DNA from: Mycobacterium sp. GA-0227b
Lineage (GTDB): Bacteria > Actinomycetota > Actinomycetes > Mycobacteriales > Mycobacteriaceae
Assembly (NCBI RefSeq): GCF_001499855.1
Contig: NZ_LQIK01000005.1
Span: 1-64,000 of the forward strand
Length of the DNA: 64,000 bases
Direction: 5' to 3'
Position numbers and translations under genes: made by a program. The notes under the pieces are model-generated. The model ran no database searches. It had not been told where the DNA came from and saw nothing but the letters and a program-made list of their open reading frames with translations. Every line of letters begins with the position of its first letter. The stretch's first letter is position 1. Below are positions 29,415 through 37,818 of this stretch, in pieces.

Positions 29415-29484
29415 CCCCGACTGTAGGGAGCGGACGGCCGGAAGCCGCCCATCGCGGCAGCGTCGTTACGGTCGGCCCGCAGGT

Positions 29485-29511
29485 GGGAACATCGACCGGG
29501 TGGCCGCAGTT
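29485..29511 (+). promoter_or_regulatory. SigH-type promoter upstream of the DsbA-like oxidoreductase
   Basis: GGGAAC at 29485-29490 is followed 18 nt later by GTT at 29509-29511, matching the mycobacterial SigH consensus (GGAAY, 16-20 nt, GTT). The start codon at 29554 would have a leader of about 35 nt. The M. tuberculosis orthologue Rv2466c is a known member of the SigH regulon, which supports this assignment. Confidence 0.6.
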
Positions 29512-29553
29512 GTCACAACTGACGTCTGAACCCCTGCGCTCGAGAGGACTCCC

Positions 29554-30174
29554 ATGCCCGAGAAGTCAGTCGCCGATTTCTGGTTCGACCCGCTGTGCCC
29601 GTGGTGCTGGGTCACGTCGCGCTGGATCCTCGAGGTGGAGAAGGTCCGCGACATCGAGGTCAACTTCCGGGTGATGAGCCTCGCGGTGCTCAACGAGGGT
29701 CGTGAGCTTCCCGAGCAGTACCAGGAGGCGATGAAGAAGGCGTGGGGCCCAGTGCGCGTGGCCATCGCGGCCGAACAGGCCAAGGGCCGAGAGATCCTCG
29801 GACCGCTGTACGCCGCGATGGGTACCCGTATTCACAATCGGGGATATGGAGAATCGGACCCCGATTTCACGCGGGTGATCGAGGAATCGCTGGCAGAGGT
29901 GGGATTGCCCGCCGAGTTGGCCGAAGCCGCCGCCAGCGACAAGTACGACGAGGCGCTGCGCAAGAGCCACCACGAGGGCATGGACGCGGTCGGCGATGAT
30001 GTGGGCACGCCGACGATCCACGTCAACGGCGTGGCGTTCTTCGGACCGGTGCTGTCGAAGATTCCGCGCGGCGAGGAGGCCGGCAAGTTGTGGGACGCGT
30101 CGGTGACGTTCGCGTCGTACCCGCACTTCTGGGAACTCAAGCGCACCCGCACCGAGCCACCGCAGTTCGACTGA
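29554..30174 (+). CDS. DsbA-family mycothiol-dependent oxidoreductase (Rv2466c-like)
   Basis: A 206-aa thioredoxin-fold protein without a signal peptide, so cytosolic despite the DsbA family. The active site C15-P-W-C18 (in [10 protein letters not shown]) lies at the N-terminus, an inserted helical domain follows, and the cis-Pro loop is [10 protein letters not shown] (about 148-157). The M. tuberculosis counterpart is a mycothiol-dependent reductase that also reduces nitro-prodrugs. GAGAGGA precedes the ATG. A SigH-like promoter upstream implies induction by thiol stress. It is followed closely by rpiB and a DNA glycosylase. Confidence 0.93.
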   Translation: MPEKSVADFWFDPLCPWCWVTSRWILEVEKVRDIEVNFRVMSLAVLNEGRELPEQYQEAMKKAWGPVRVAIAAEQAKGREILGPLYAAMGTRIHNRGYGESDPDFTRVIEESLAEVGLPAELAEAAASDKYDEALRKSHHEGMDAVGDDVGTPTIHVNGVAFFGPVLSKIPRGEEAGKLWDASVTFASYPHFWELKRTRTEPPQFD

Positions 30175-30210
30175 TCGCACGCGGCGGCACCGCGGATCGC
30201 GTCTGCCACA

Positions 30211-30693
30211 ATGGCCGCCATGCGCGTCTACCTGGGAGCCGACCACGCCGGCTTCGACCTCAAGCAGGCCATCATCGAGCACCTGCGCGGCACCGGGCAT
30301 GAACCCGTGGACTGCGGAGCGTTCGTCAATGACCCCGACGACGACTATCCGGCGTTCTGCATCGCCGCCGCCGAGAAGACGGTGGCCGACCCGGGCAGCC
30401 TCGGCATCGTGCTCGGCGGTTCGGGGAACGGAGAACAGATCGCGGCCAACAAGGTGCTCGGTGCCCGGTGCGCATTGGCGTGGAGCGTCGAAACCGCGAA
30501 ACTGGCGCGCGAACACAACAACGCGCAGCTGATCGGCATCGGCGGGCGGATGCACACCGTCGATGAGGCGTTGGCCATCGTCGACGCCTTTCTGAGCACC
30601 GCGTGGTCGGAAGCCCAACGGCACCAACGCCGTATCGACATCCTCGCCGAGTACGAGCGGACCCGCGTAGCGCCTCCCGTGCCCGGCGCTTAG
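30211..30693 (+). CDS. rpiB: Ribose-5-phosphate isomerase B
   Basis: A 160-aa RpiB/LacAB-family sugar isomerase interconverting ribose-5-phosphate and ribulose-5-phosphate in the pentose phosphate pathway. Visible are RVYLGADHAGFDLK at the N-terminus, DCG, IVLGGSGNGEQIAANK (phosphate-binding loop with the Glu used as base in mycobacterial RpiB) and AREHNNAQLIGIGGR. ATG 30211 or ATG 30220 could be used; the difference is three residues. The stop is 2 nt before the glycosylase start. Orthologue of Rv2465c. Confidence 0.95.
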   Translation: MAAMRVYLGADHAGFDLKQAIIEHLRGTGHEPVDCGAFVNDPDDDYPAFCIAAAEKTVADPGSLGIVLGGSGNGEQIAANKVLGARCALAWSVETAKLAREHNNAQLIGIGGRMHTVDEALAIVDAFLSTAWSEAQRHQRRIDILAEYERTRVAPPVPGA

Positions 30694-30695
30694 GG

Positions 30696-31490
30696 ATGCC
30701 CGAGGGCCACACGCTGCACCGGCTCGCCCGGTTGCACCAGCGCCGCTTCGGTCGCGCGCCGGTGATGGTGTCCAGTCCGCAGGGCAGGTTCGTCGACGGC
30801 GCCGCAGCGGTCAACGGGCGAGTGCTCAAGAGGGCCACGGCGTGGGGTAAGCACCTGTTCCACCACTACGAAGGCGGCCGGGTCGTGCATGTCCACCTCG
30901 GTCTGTATGGCACGTTCACCGAGGTGCCTCTCCCGATGCCGTTGCCGGTCGGCCAGGTGCGGATGCGGATGATCGGCGCGGAATACGGCACGGATCTGCG
31001 CGGGCCGACGGTGTGCGAGGTGCTGGCCGAACCGGAGATCGCCGACGTGATCGCTCGGCTCGGCCCCGATCCGCTGCGTCGCGATGCCGACCCGTCACCG
31101 GCGTGGGCGCGAATCCGTAAGTCCCGCAGGCCGATCGGGGCGCTCCTGATGGACCAGTCGGTGATCGCGGGAGTGGGCAACGTGTACCGCAACGAGCTGC
31201 TCTACCGGCACGGCATCGACCCGCACCGACCAGGCGCGCACGTCGACGAAGAAGAGTTCGACGCACTGTGGACCGACCTCGTCGCGCTGATGCGAATTGG
31301 ACTGCGGCGCGGCAAGATTCATACCATCCGCCGCGAGGATGACCACGGGCTGCCGTCGTACGCTCCCGGCCGACCCCGCACCTATGTCTACCGGCGCGCA
31401 GGCGAGCCCTGCCGGGTCTGCGGAACCGAGATTCGCACCGAGGTGATGGAGGGCCGCAACGTGTTCTGGTGCCCGAAGGATCAGAGTTAG
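30696..31490 (+). CDS. Fpg/Nei-family DNA glycosylase-AP lyase
   Basis: A 264-aa base-excision repair enzyme. It begins MPEGHTL, so the catalytic Pro2 and Glu3 of the family are in place after Met removal. The helix-two-turn-helix segment is DQSVIAGVGNVYRNELLYRHGIDP (from about residue 153). The C-terminal zinc finger has CRVC and FWC, but the final ligand of the usual CxxC is Asp (CPKDQS), so the finger has only three Cys. Position matches nei1 (Rv2464c), which removes oxidised pyrimidines. It is almost certainly cotranscribed with rpiB, two nucleotides apart. Confidence 0.92.
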   Translation: MPEGHTLHRLARLHQRRFGRAPVMVSSPQGRFVDGAAAVNGRVLKRATAWGKHLFHHYEGGRVVHVHLGLYGTFTEVPLPMPLPVGQVRMRMIGAEYGTDLRGPTVCEVLAEPEIADVIARLGPDPLRRDADPSPAWARIRKSRRPIGALLMDQSVIAGVGNVYRNELLYRHGIDPHRPGAHVDEEEFDALWTDLVALMRIGLRRGKIHTIRREDDHGLPSYAPGRPRTYVYRRAGEPCRVCGTEIRTEVMEGRNVFWCPKDQS

Positions 31491-31502
31491 GGCGTGGCTC
31501 TT

Positions 31503-31568
31503 CGCCGAAACTGAACTTATGTCTGAAAGTCGGGCGGCTGAATCACGTGCACAACTTCAGTTTCAGCG
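31503..31568. repeat. Inverted repeat between convergent genes, probable bidirectional terminator
   Basis: CGCCGAAACTGAACTT (31503-31518) and AACTTCAGTTTCAGCG (31553-31568) are inverted copies at 14 of 16 positions with a 34-nt spacer. The block fills most of the space between the glycosylase stop and the stop of the minus-strand gene. Its layout resembles the palindromic repeat around the DUF559 gene, though the sequence differs. Confidence 0.55.
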
Positions 31569-31577
31569 GAGGGTGAG

Positions 31578-32339
31578 TCAGAAGCCGCCGAAATCGCCGA
31601 AGCCGCCGCCCCAGTCGCCGCCGCCGTCACCGCCGCCGCCCCAGTCGCCGCCGTGATCACCGCCGGGGTCCTGTCCCTGATCGAACCCCTGGTCGTAGCC
31701 CTGGGCGAAACCTTGCTCGTAGCCGGTTCCGTGCATGCCCGAGAACAGCGCGTCGAACAGCAGCACCGAACCCAGACCCCAGGCGCCGGCGACGAGCGCG
31801 GGCTTCCACCACGGCTCGGAGTACCACCCCGCCGGAACGGGACGGCCGGCGACGCGGCCGCCGGGGTAGTAGTTGGGCGTGCGTTCGGACGGCGACGGCG
31901 ACGCCTCGATCTCGCGACCCTCGAAGTCGACTCTGCGATCCTCGGTCACCGCGCCCGCGGCGCGTTGACCGGCCAGCGTCTCCAGCTCCGGTCCCGGATC
32001 CATGCCCATCGCGATGCGCGCGGCGCGCACGTAGTAGAGGCCCTCGAGCGCGCTCTCCTTGGCGAGCAGCGCCTGCTTCGCGGTGTTGGCCTGCTCGATC
32101 TGCGAGCCGGCGGCGGTGTAACGCTCGGACGCGTCGGCCAAGGCCTGTTTGGACGCGTCGTCGGTGCCCGTCAGGTTGATGACCTGGCCGCCGAGGCGTT
32201 CGATCACGCGACGGGCGTCGGCCTTGGCGTCGTCCAGCGAGGCGGCCTTGCGCCGGTCCGAAGCCTTCATCGCCGCGTAGACAACCACGCCCAGTGCGAC
32301 GATGACCAGGACAACGAGCACGAGCAGAACGCCGTTCAT
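31578..32339 (-). CDS. Membrane-anchored DUF1542-like protein with Gly-rich repeat tail
   Basis: A 253-aa protein. Residues 3-25 form one transmembrane helix (VLLVLVVLVIVALGVVVYAAM), residues about 28-130 are a helical, probably coiled-coil region rich in Ala, Gln and Lys, and there is a second hydrophobic stretch near 183-200 (ALVAGAWGLGSVLLFDALF). The end is low complexity: four tandem YxQG-type units (YEQG, FAQG, YDQG, FDQG, residues 207-222), then GGD/GGW-rich sequence ending GDFGGF. Relatives are annotated DUF1542 in mycobacteria; no function is known. A TACGCT -10 box ends 6 nt before the ATG. Confidence 0.78.
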   Translation of the reverse strand: MNGVLLVLVVLVIVALGVVVYAAMKASDRRKAASLDDAKADARRVIERLGGQVINLTGTDDASKQALADASERYTAAGSQIEQANTAKQALLAKESALEGLYYVRAARIAMGMDPGPELETLAGQRAAGAVTEDRRVDFEGREIEASPSPSERTPNYYPGGRVAGRPVPAGWYSEPWWKPALVAGAWGLGSVLLFDALFSGMHGTGYEQGFAQGYDQGFDQGQDPGGDHGGDWGGGGDGGGDWGGGFGDFGGF

Positions 32340-32345
32340 GACGCC

Positions 32346-32351
32346 AGCGTA
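32346..32351 (-). promoter_or_regulatory. -10 box of a probably leaderless promoter for the DUF1542-like gene
   Basis: TACGCT on the minus strand fits TANNNT and ends 6 nt before the ATG at 32339. Confidence 0.45.
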
Positions 32352-32541
32352 CCGAGCAAACCGGCCGAAAAACCGGTGCCGACCTCGACCGGAATTACGC
32401 CGACAGCTGAGTGCACGGGGGACACGGATGGTCGGCGAGAACGACGTGAGCGTGATCGCGGCGAAATCGAATCCACATCGCTCGTTTGGAAACCGTAGCC
32501 GCGGTTACTGTCGAGTAGGGCCATCTGTGAGGAGGTCTGCG

Positions 32542-34434
32542 ATGACTGTTACGGAAGAAGTCAGCGAGCGACAGGCCAGGGAGTTCGCCGAACAAGCGCG
32601 GGAGGCGCAGTGGCGCCAGCCCAGCTTCGGTAAGGAACTGTTCCTCGGCAGATTGCGGTTGGACCTCGTCCATCCCCACCCCAGCGGCTCGGCGGAATCC
32701 AGAAAACAGGGTGAGGCCTTCCTGGCCAAGCTCCGGGAGTTCTGCGAGTCGCAGATCGACGCCGCGGTGATTGAGCGCGACGCGCAGATCCCGGACAAAG
32801 TGGTCGCCGGCCTCAAGGAGCTCGGGGCGTTCGGCATGAAGATCAGCACCGAGTACGGCGGCCTCGGGCTGTCCCAGGTGTACTACAACAAGGCCCTCAT
32901 GCTGGTGGGTTCTGTGCACCCCTCGCTGGCCGCGTTGCTCTCGGCGCATCAGTCGATCGGAGTGCCGCAGCCGATCTCGATGTTCGGGACTGACGAGCAG
33001 AAGCGAATCTGGCTGCCCCGGTGCGCGCAGGAGATCAGCGCATTTCTGCTCACCGAACCGGACGTCGGCAGCGACCCGGCCCGGCTGCACGCCACCGCGA
33101 CCCCGGACGGTGACGACTACGTCCTGAACGGAACCAAGCTGTGGACCACCAACGGCGTGGTCGCCGACCTGCTCGTTGTGATGGCTCAAGTACCCAAGAG
33201 TGAGGGACACCGCGGTGGGATCACCGCGTTCGTCATGGAGGCGGACACACCGGGCATCGTCGTGGAGAACCGCAACGCTTTCATGGGGTTGCGCGGTATC
33301 GAGAACGGCCTCACCCGGCTGACCGACGTGCGGATACCGGCGGCCAACCGGATCGGCCGCGAAGGCGACGGGCTGAAGATCGCGCTATCGACGCTCAACG
33401 TGGGACGGCTCTCGTTGCCGGCCATCTGCGCCGGCTCGGCGAAGTGGTGCCTGAAGATCGCGAGGCAGTGGTCCCGCGAGCGGGTGCAGTGGGGCCGGCC
33501 GGTCGGTGAGCACGAAGCGGTGGCCGGCAAGGTCGCGTTCATCGCGGCCAGCGCCTACGGCCTGGAAGCTGTGGTCGAACTGGCCAGTGAATTGGCCGAT
33601 GCCAAGCAGAACGACATTCGGATCGAGGCGGCGCTGGCCAAGCTCTACGGCTCAGAGATGGCTTGGCTGATCGCCGACGAACTGGTGCAGATTCGCGGCG
33701 GGCGCGGCTTCGAGACGGCCGATTCGTTGGCCGCCCGTGGCGAGCGCGGAGTGCCCGCCGAGCAGATGCTGCGGGACATGCGCATCAACCGGATCTTCGA
33801 AGGCTCCACCGAGATCATGCACCTGCTGATCGCCCGCGAGGCGGTGGATGCGCACTTGTCGGTGGCCGGCGACGTCATCGACCCCGAGGCCGATCTGTCG
33901 CGCAAAGCGAAAGCGGCGGCCAATGCCGGCAAGTTCTATGCCCGGTGGTTGCCCACCTTGGTCACCGGCAAGGGCCAGCTGCCCGCGTCGTTCCGGGAAT
34001 TCGGGCCGCTGGCCACCCATCTGCGCTATGTCGAGCGGGCCAGCCGCCGACTGGCCCGCAGCACCTTCTACGCGATGTCGCGGTGGCAGGGCAAGCTGGA
34101 GCAAAAGCAGCGGTTCCTGGGACGGATCGTGGATATCGGCGCGGAGCTGTTCGCGATGACCGCCGTTTGTGTGCGGGCACAACGTGATCGGGAGGACGAC
34201 AGCGCCGTCGAACTCGCCGCGGCATTCTGCGAGCAGGCCCGAATCCGGACGGAGCAACTGTTCGACCAGCTGTGGCGCAACTGCGACGACTCCGACCGGG
34301 CACTTGCTCGCGGCGTGCTCGAGGACCGATTCACATGGCTCGAAGAAGGGATTCTGGACCCGTCGATCGACGGGCCGTGGATCGCCCAGGAAGGCGGCGA
34401 CGAGAAGCCCGACGTCCACCGCGTCATACGGTGA
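32542..34434 (+). CDS. Acyl-CoA dehydrogenase (FadE), long form
   Basis: A 630-aa FAD enzyme for the first step of beta-oxidation. The dehydrogenase domain spans about residues 55-430: FLLTEPDVGSDPA (FAD/substrate motif), KLWTTNGVVADLLVV, VQWGRPVGEHEAV, and RIFEGSTEIMHLLIAREA with the catalytic Glu position of very-long-chain enzymes. A C-terminal extension of about 190 residues resembles VLCAD/ACAD9 layout and suggests a long-chain substrate. ATG 32542 was chosen for GGAGG at 32530-32534; the longer open frame would cross the divergent promoter region. No electron-transfer partner is nearby, and the specific FadE number cannot be assigned. Confidence 0.9.
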   Translation: MTVTEEVSERQAREFAEQAREAQWRQPSFGKELFLGRLRLDLVHPHPSGSAESRKQGEAFLAKLREFCESQIDAAVIERDAQIPDKVVAGLKELGAFGMKISTEYGGLGLSQVYYNKALMLVGSVHPSLAALLSAHQSIGVPQPISMFGTDEQKRIWLPRCAQEISAFLLTEPDVGSDPARLHATATPDGDDYVLNGTKLWTTNGVVADLLVVMAQVPKSEGHRGGITAFVMEADTPGIVVENRNAFMGLRGIENGLTRLTDVRIPAANRIGREGDGLKIALSTLNVGRLSLPAICAGSAKWCLKIARQWSRERVQWGRPVGEHEAVAGKVAFIAASAYGLEAVVELASELADAKQNDIRIEAALAKLYGSEMAWLIADELVQIRGGRGFETADSLAARGERGVPAEQMLRDMRINRIFEGSTEIMHLLIAREAVDAHLSVAGDVIDPEADLSRKAKAAANAGKFYARWLPTLVTGKGQLPASFREFGPLATHLRYVERASRRLARSTFYAMSRWQGKLEQKQRFLGRIVDIGAELFAMTAVCVRAQRDREDDSAVELAAAFCEQARIRTEQLFDQLWRNCDDSDRALARGVLEDRFTWLEEGILDPSIDGPWIAQEGGDEKPDVHRVIR

Positions 34435-34455
34435 TCACGCCGAGGACTCCCAGCT

Positions 34456-34529
34456 TGGAGCGGGCGACGGGAATCGAACCCGCGTAGCTAGTTTGGAAGA
34501 CTAGGGCTCTACCATTGAGCTACGCCCGC
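34456..34529 (-). tRNA. tRNA-Gly (anticodon TCC)
   Basis: The minus-strand sequence folds as a cloverleaf with acceptor arms GCGGGCG and CGCCCGC, T arm GCGGG-TTCGATT-CCCGT and anticodon loop CTTCCAA. The anticodon TCC reads GGA and GGG glycine codons. The 3' CCA is encoded. Confidence 0.96.
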
Positions 34530-34650
34530 GTGTACAGCAAGAGCAGATCGTACCGGCGGCACCCGAATCAAATCCAATTGAAGGCTTCGCGTGTCCAGCC
34601 CGTAGTATCTCGCGTGGTCGTTTCGTGTTTTGCGGGCAACCACACGGGCA

Positions 34651-34724
34651 CGGGGTGTAGCGCAGCTTGGTAGCGCATCCGCTTTGGGAGCGGAAGGCCG
34701 CAGGTTCAAATCCTGTCACCCCGA
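34651..34724 (+). tRNA. tRNA-Pro (anticodon TGG)
   Basis: Cloverleaf with acceptor arms CGGGGTG and CACCCCG, anticodon stem TCCGC/GCGGA and loop TTTGGGA, giving anticodon TGG for CCA proline codons. The discriminator is A and CCA is not encoded. The trigger factor gene starts 54 nt downstream, so the tRNA may be processed from a shared transcript. Confidence 0.96.
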
Positions 34725-34777
34725 CTGCGACACCGAACCAGCGCCAGAACCAACGCCAGACCAACAAGGAGCAGATC

Positions 34778-36187
34778 GTGAAGAGCACCGTCGAGAAGTT
34801 GAGCCCGACCCGGGTTCGCATCAACGTGGAGGTGCCCTTCACCGAGCTCGAACCCGACTTCGACCGCGCGTTCGCACAGTTGGCCAAACAGGTCCGGCTG
34901 CCCGGCTTCCGTCCGGGCAAGGCGCCCCGCAAGCTGCTCGAGGCCCGCGTCGGCCGCGAGGCGATGCTCGATCAGGTCGTCAGCGACGCCCTGCCCGGCC
35001 GCTACAGCGAAGCGGTCACCACCTCCGAGGTGCAGCCGCTCGGCCAACCCGAGATCGAGATCACCAAGAAGGAGTACGGCGAGGACCTGACCTTCACCGC
35101 CGAGGTCGACATCCGGCCGGAGATCGAGATCCCCGACCTGTCCGAGCTGAAGGTCACCGTCGACCCCATCGAGGTGACGGACGACGAGGTCGATGCCGAA
35201 CTGCAGACGCTGCGCGCCCGCTTCGGCACGCTCAAGGGAGTGGACCGTGCCGCCGAGACTGGCGACTTCGTCTCCATCGACCTGTCCGCCACGGTCGACG
35301 GCCAGGAGCTACCCGACGCCACCACCGAGGGCCTGTCCCATGAGGTCGGCTCGGGCCAGTTGGTGGAGGGCCTCGACGAAGCGATAATCGGGCTCAAGGA
35401 GGGCGAGACCCGCGTCTTCACCACCAAGCTGGCCGCGGGTGAGCACGCCGGCGAGGACGCGCAGGTGACCGTCACCGTCAAGTCGGTCAAGGAGCGTGAG
35501 CTGCCCGAGCCCGACGACGAGTTCGCGCAACTGGCAAGCGAATTCGACACCATGGAGGAGCTGAAGAACTCGCTCACCGAGCAGGTGCGTGGGACCAAGC
35601 GTGCCCAGCAGGCCGAGCAGATCCGCGACAGAGCCCTCGAGACATTGCTCGATCAGGTCGACGTGCCGCTGCCGGAGAAGGTGGTGCAGGCGCAGATCGA
35701 CGACACGCTGCACAACGCGATCCACAGCCTCGATCACGACGAGGCCCGCTTCGCCGAGCTTTTGGAGTCTCAGGGCAGCAGCCGCGAGGAGTTCGACGCC
35801 GACACCCGCAGCAACGCGGAGAAGGCCGTCAAGACCCAGCTGCTGGTCGACGCGATCGCCGACAAGCTCGACGTCCAGGTCACCCAGAACGACATCACCG
35901 AGCGCCTGATGCTGATGTCGCAGCAGTACGGCCTGCAGCCCCAGCAGCTGGTGCAGGCACTGCAGCAGAACAACCAGATGACGGCGCTGTTCGCCGACGT
36001 GCGCCGTGGGCTGACGCTCGCCGCCATCGTCGAGGCCGCGACCGTCACCGACTCCGACGGCACCGTGATCGACACCTCGGAGTTCTTCGGGCGCGCGCAG
36101 ACCGAGAGCGAGGCCGAACAGGCTTCGGGGACCGCCGAAGAGACGACCGAAGCCGCAGCCGACGAGGAATCGGCCGACGCGAAGTGA
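34778..36187 (+). CDS. tig: Trigger factor, ribosome-associated chaperone and prolyl isomerase
   Basis: A 469-aa chaperone that binds nascent chains at the ribosome exit tunnel. The N-terminal ribosome-binding domain carries the signature [21 protein letters not shown] (residues about 44-64, close to the canonical GFRxGKxP). A PPIase FKBP-like domain follows at about 150-245, then the helical C-terminal domain. The tail after about residue 435 is acidic and Ala-rich. AAGGAG precedes the GTG start; the upstream-extended frame runs through the tRNA and is rejected. Followed by clpP1-clpP2-clpX, a conserved proteostasis neighbourhood (Rv2462c-Rv2457c). Confidence 0.97.
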   Translation: MKSTVEKLSPTRVRINVEVPFTELEPDFDRAFAQLAKQVRLPGFRPGKAPRKLLEARVGREAMLDQVVSDALPGRYSEAVTTSEVQPLGQPEIEITKKEYGEDLTFTAEVDIRPEIEIPDLSELKVTVDPIEVTDDEVDAELQTLRARFGTLKGVDRAAETGDFVSIDLSATVDGQELPDATTEGLSHEVGSGQLVEGLDEAIIGLKEGETRVFTTKLAAGEHAGEDAQVTVTVKSVKERELPEPDDEFAQLASEFDTMEELKNSLTEQVRGTKRAQQAEQIRDRALETLLDQVDVPLPEKVVQAQIDDTLHNAIHSLDHDEARFAELLESQGSSREEFDADTRSNAEKAVKTQLLVDAIADKLDVQVTQNDITERLMLMSQQYGLQPQQLVQALQQNNQMTALFADVRRGLTLAAIVEAATVTDSDGTVIDTSEFFGRAQTESEAEQASGTAEETTEAAADEESADAK

Positions 36188-36285
36188 CGCTGTGAGCGAA
36201 CGCAGCCCGTCTCGGGAGTGCGTGCGCTCGCGGGTTGGTTAGTGTCGGTGAGTATCAAGCTCTTGAAGAAAGCAGGTATCCAGTC

Positions 36286-36897
36286 GTGACCCACATGCGT
36301 GGCGCCTCGCAAGGCCTAAACCTTGTCGACTCGGTCTATGAGCGGTTGCTGGCGGAGCGGATCATCTTCCTGGGCTCACAGGTCGATGACGACATCGCGA
36401 ACAAGCTGTGCGCGCAGATTCTGCTGCTGTCCGCCGAGGACCCCACCAAGGACATTCACCTCTACATCAACTCGCCCGGCGGCTCCATCAGCGCCGGCAT
36501 GGCCGTGTACGACACCATGGTGTTGGCGCCGTGCGACGTCGCCACCTATGCGATGGGCATGGCCGCTTCGATGGGTGAGTTCCTGCTCGCCGCGGGCACG
36601 AAGGGTAAGCGGTACGCGTTGCCGCACGCGCGGATCCTGATGCACCAGCCGCTGGGCGGCATCACCGGCGGTGCGGCGGACATCGCGATCCAGGCCGAGC
36701 AGTTCGCTGTGATCAAAAAGGAGATGTTCCGGTTGAACGCCGAGTTCACCGGGCAACCCATCGAGCGGATCGAGGCGGACTCCGACCGCGACCGCTGGTT
36801 CACCGCGCAGGAAGCCCTCGAGTACGGCTTCGTCGACCACATCATCACCAGCGCGAGCATCAACGGCTCGGGACCAGGAGCAGGACTAGACAAATGA
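36286..36897 (+). CDS. clpP1: ATP-dependent Clp protease proteolytic subunit 1
   Basis: A 203-aa serine protease subunit. The catalytic Ser is in [17 protein letters not shown] and the His in [30 protein letters not shown] ends the fold. In mycobacteria ClpP1 and ClpP2 form mixed double rings that work with ClpX or ClpC1 and are essential. GTG 36286 is chosen because the protein then begins close to known ClpP1 ([21 protein letters not shown]). The last four bases overlap the clpP2 start (ATGA), which matches obligatory co-assembly. Confidence 0.96.
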   Translation: MTHMRGASQGLNLVDSVYERLLAERIIFLGSQVDDDIANKLCAQILLLSAEDPTKDIHLYINSPGGSISAGMAVYDTMVLAPCDVATYAMGMAASMGEFLLAAGTKGKRYALPHARILMHQPLGGITGGAADIAIQAEQFAVIKKEMFRLNAEFTGQPIERIEADSDRDRWFTAQEALEYGFVDHIITSASINGSGPGAGLDK

Positions 36898-37541
36898 CCG
36901 ACCACACTGATCCGCGTCTGGCGCCGCAGGCGCGCTACATCCTGCCGTCGTTCATCGAGCACTCGAGCTTCGGCGTCAAGGAGTCCAACCCGTACAACAA
37001 GCTGTTCGAGGAACGCATCATCTTCCTCGGCGTGCAGGTCGACGACGCGTCGGCGAACGACATCATGGCGCAGCTGCTGGTGTTGGAGTCGTTGGATCCG
37101 GACCGTGACATCACGATGTACATCAACTCGCCCGGCGGTTCGTTCACCTCGCTGATGGCGATCTACGACACCATGCAGTACGTGCGGGCCGACATTCAGA
37201 CCGTGTGTCTGGGCCAGGCCGCCTCGGCGGCCGCGGTGCTGCTCGCGGCCGGCACCCCCGGTAAGCGCATGGCGCTGCCCAACGCCCGCGTCCTGATCCA
37301 TCAGCCCGCGCTGGCCGGTGTCATCCAGGGCCAGTTCTCCGACCTGGAGATCCAGGCGGCCGAGATCGAGCGGATGCGCACGCTGATGGAGGTGACGCTG
37401 GCCAACCACACCGGCAAGTCCCCCGAGCAGATCCGCAAGGACACCGACCGCGACAAGATCCTCACCGCCGAAGAGGCCAAGGAATACGGCGTCATCGACA
37501 CGGTTCTGGAGTACCGCAAGCTGTCGGCGCAGTCCGCCTGA
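36894..37541 (+). CDS. clpP2: ATP-dependent Clp protease proteolytic subunit 2
   Basis: A 215-aa second ClpP subunit. The catalytic Ser is in [16 protein letters not shown] and the His in [32 protein letters not shown] is the handle region. It overlaps clpP1 by ATGA, so the two are expressed at a fixed ratio. ClpP2 is the ring that docks the ATPase partners in mycobacteria. The 277-nt gap before clpX indicates a separate clpX promoter. Confidence 0.96.
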   Translation: MTDHTDPRLAPQARYILPSFIEHSSFGVKESNPYNKLFEERIIFLGVQVDDASANDIMAQLLVLESLDPDRDITMYINSPGGSFTSLMAIYDTMQYVRADIQTVCLGQAASAAAVLLAAGTPGKRMALPNARVLIHQPALAGVIQGQFSDLEIQAAEIERMRTLMEVTLANHTGKSPEQIRKDTDRDKILTAEEAKEYGVIDTVLEYRKLSAQSA

Positions 37542-37677
37542 CCTTCGGTTGACCCTCATTTTCACCTCCGGCGTCGCGCCCGGCGTCGAGGACAGCGTGC
37601 TCTCGGTCGAGTAACGTCGGCGACACGCCAAGGACACGGTCGCGGTTTGGAAGGCCCTACGGCGGATTCAAACGATA

Positions 37678-37690
37678 TGTTCTGCGAACA
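37678..37690. promoter_or_regulatory. Short palindrome upstream of clpX
   Basis: TGTTC-TGC-GAACA is a perfect 5-bp inverted repeat about 130 nt before the clpX ATG, inside the 277-nt clpP2-clpX gap. The half-site GAAC resembles mycobacterial SOS half-sites, but the spacing does not fit the LexA consensus. The binding protein is unknown. Confidence 0.3.
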
Positions 37691-37818
37691 CAGTTAAATA
37701 CCACCGACGCGATTCGGGTTTATCGGTCGCCCCCCAGGTAACCGAACGGGTAGCGTCGAAGCAGACGTTCGACACGGACCGAGACGGATGACGAACAGGA
37801 AGTAGGGACCCCACCACC

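Noticed and set aside
34667-34777. 37-codon N-terminal extension of trigger factor
   Set aside because: It is translated from the tRNA-Pro sequence. AAGGAG and the family start both support the GTG at 34778.
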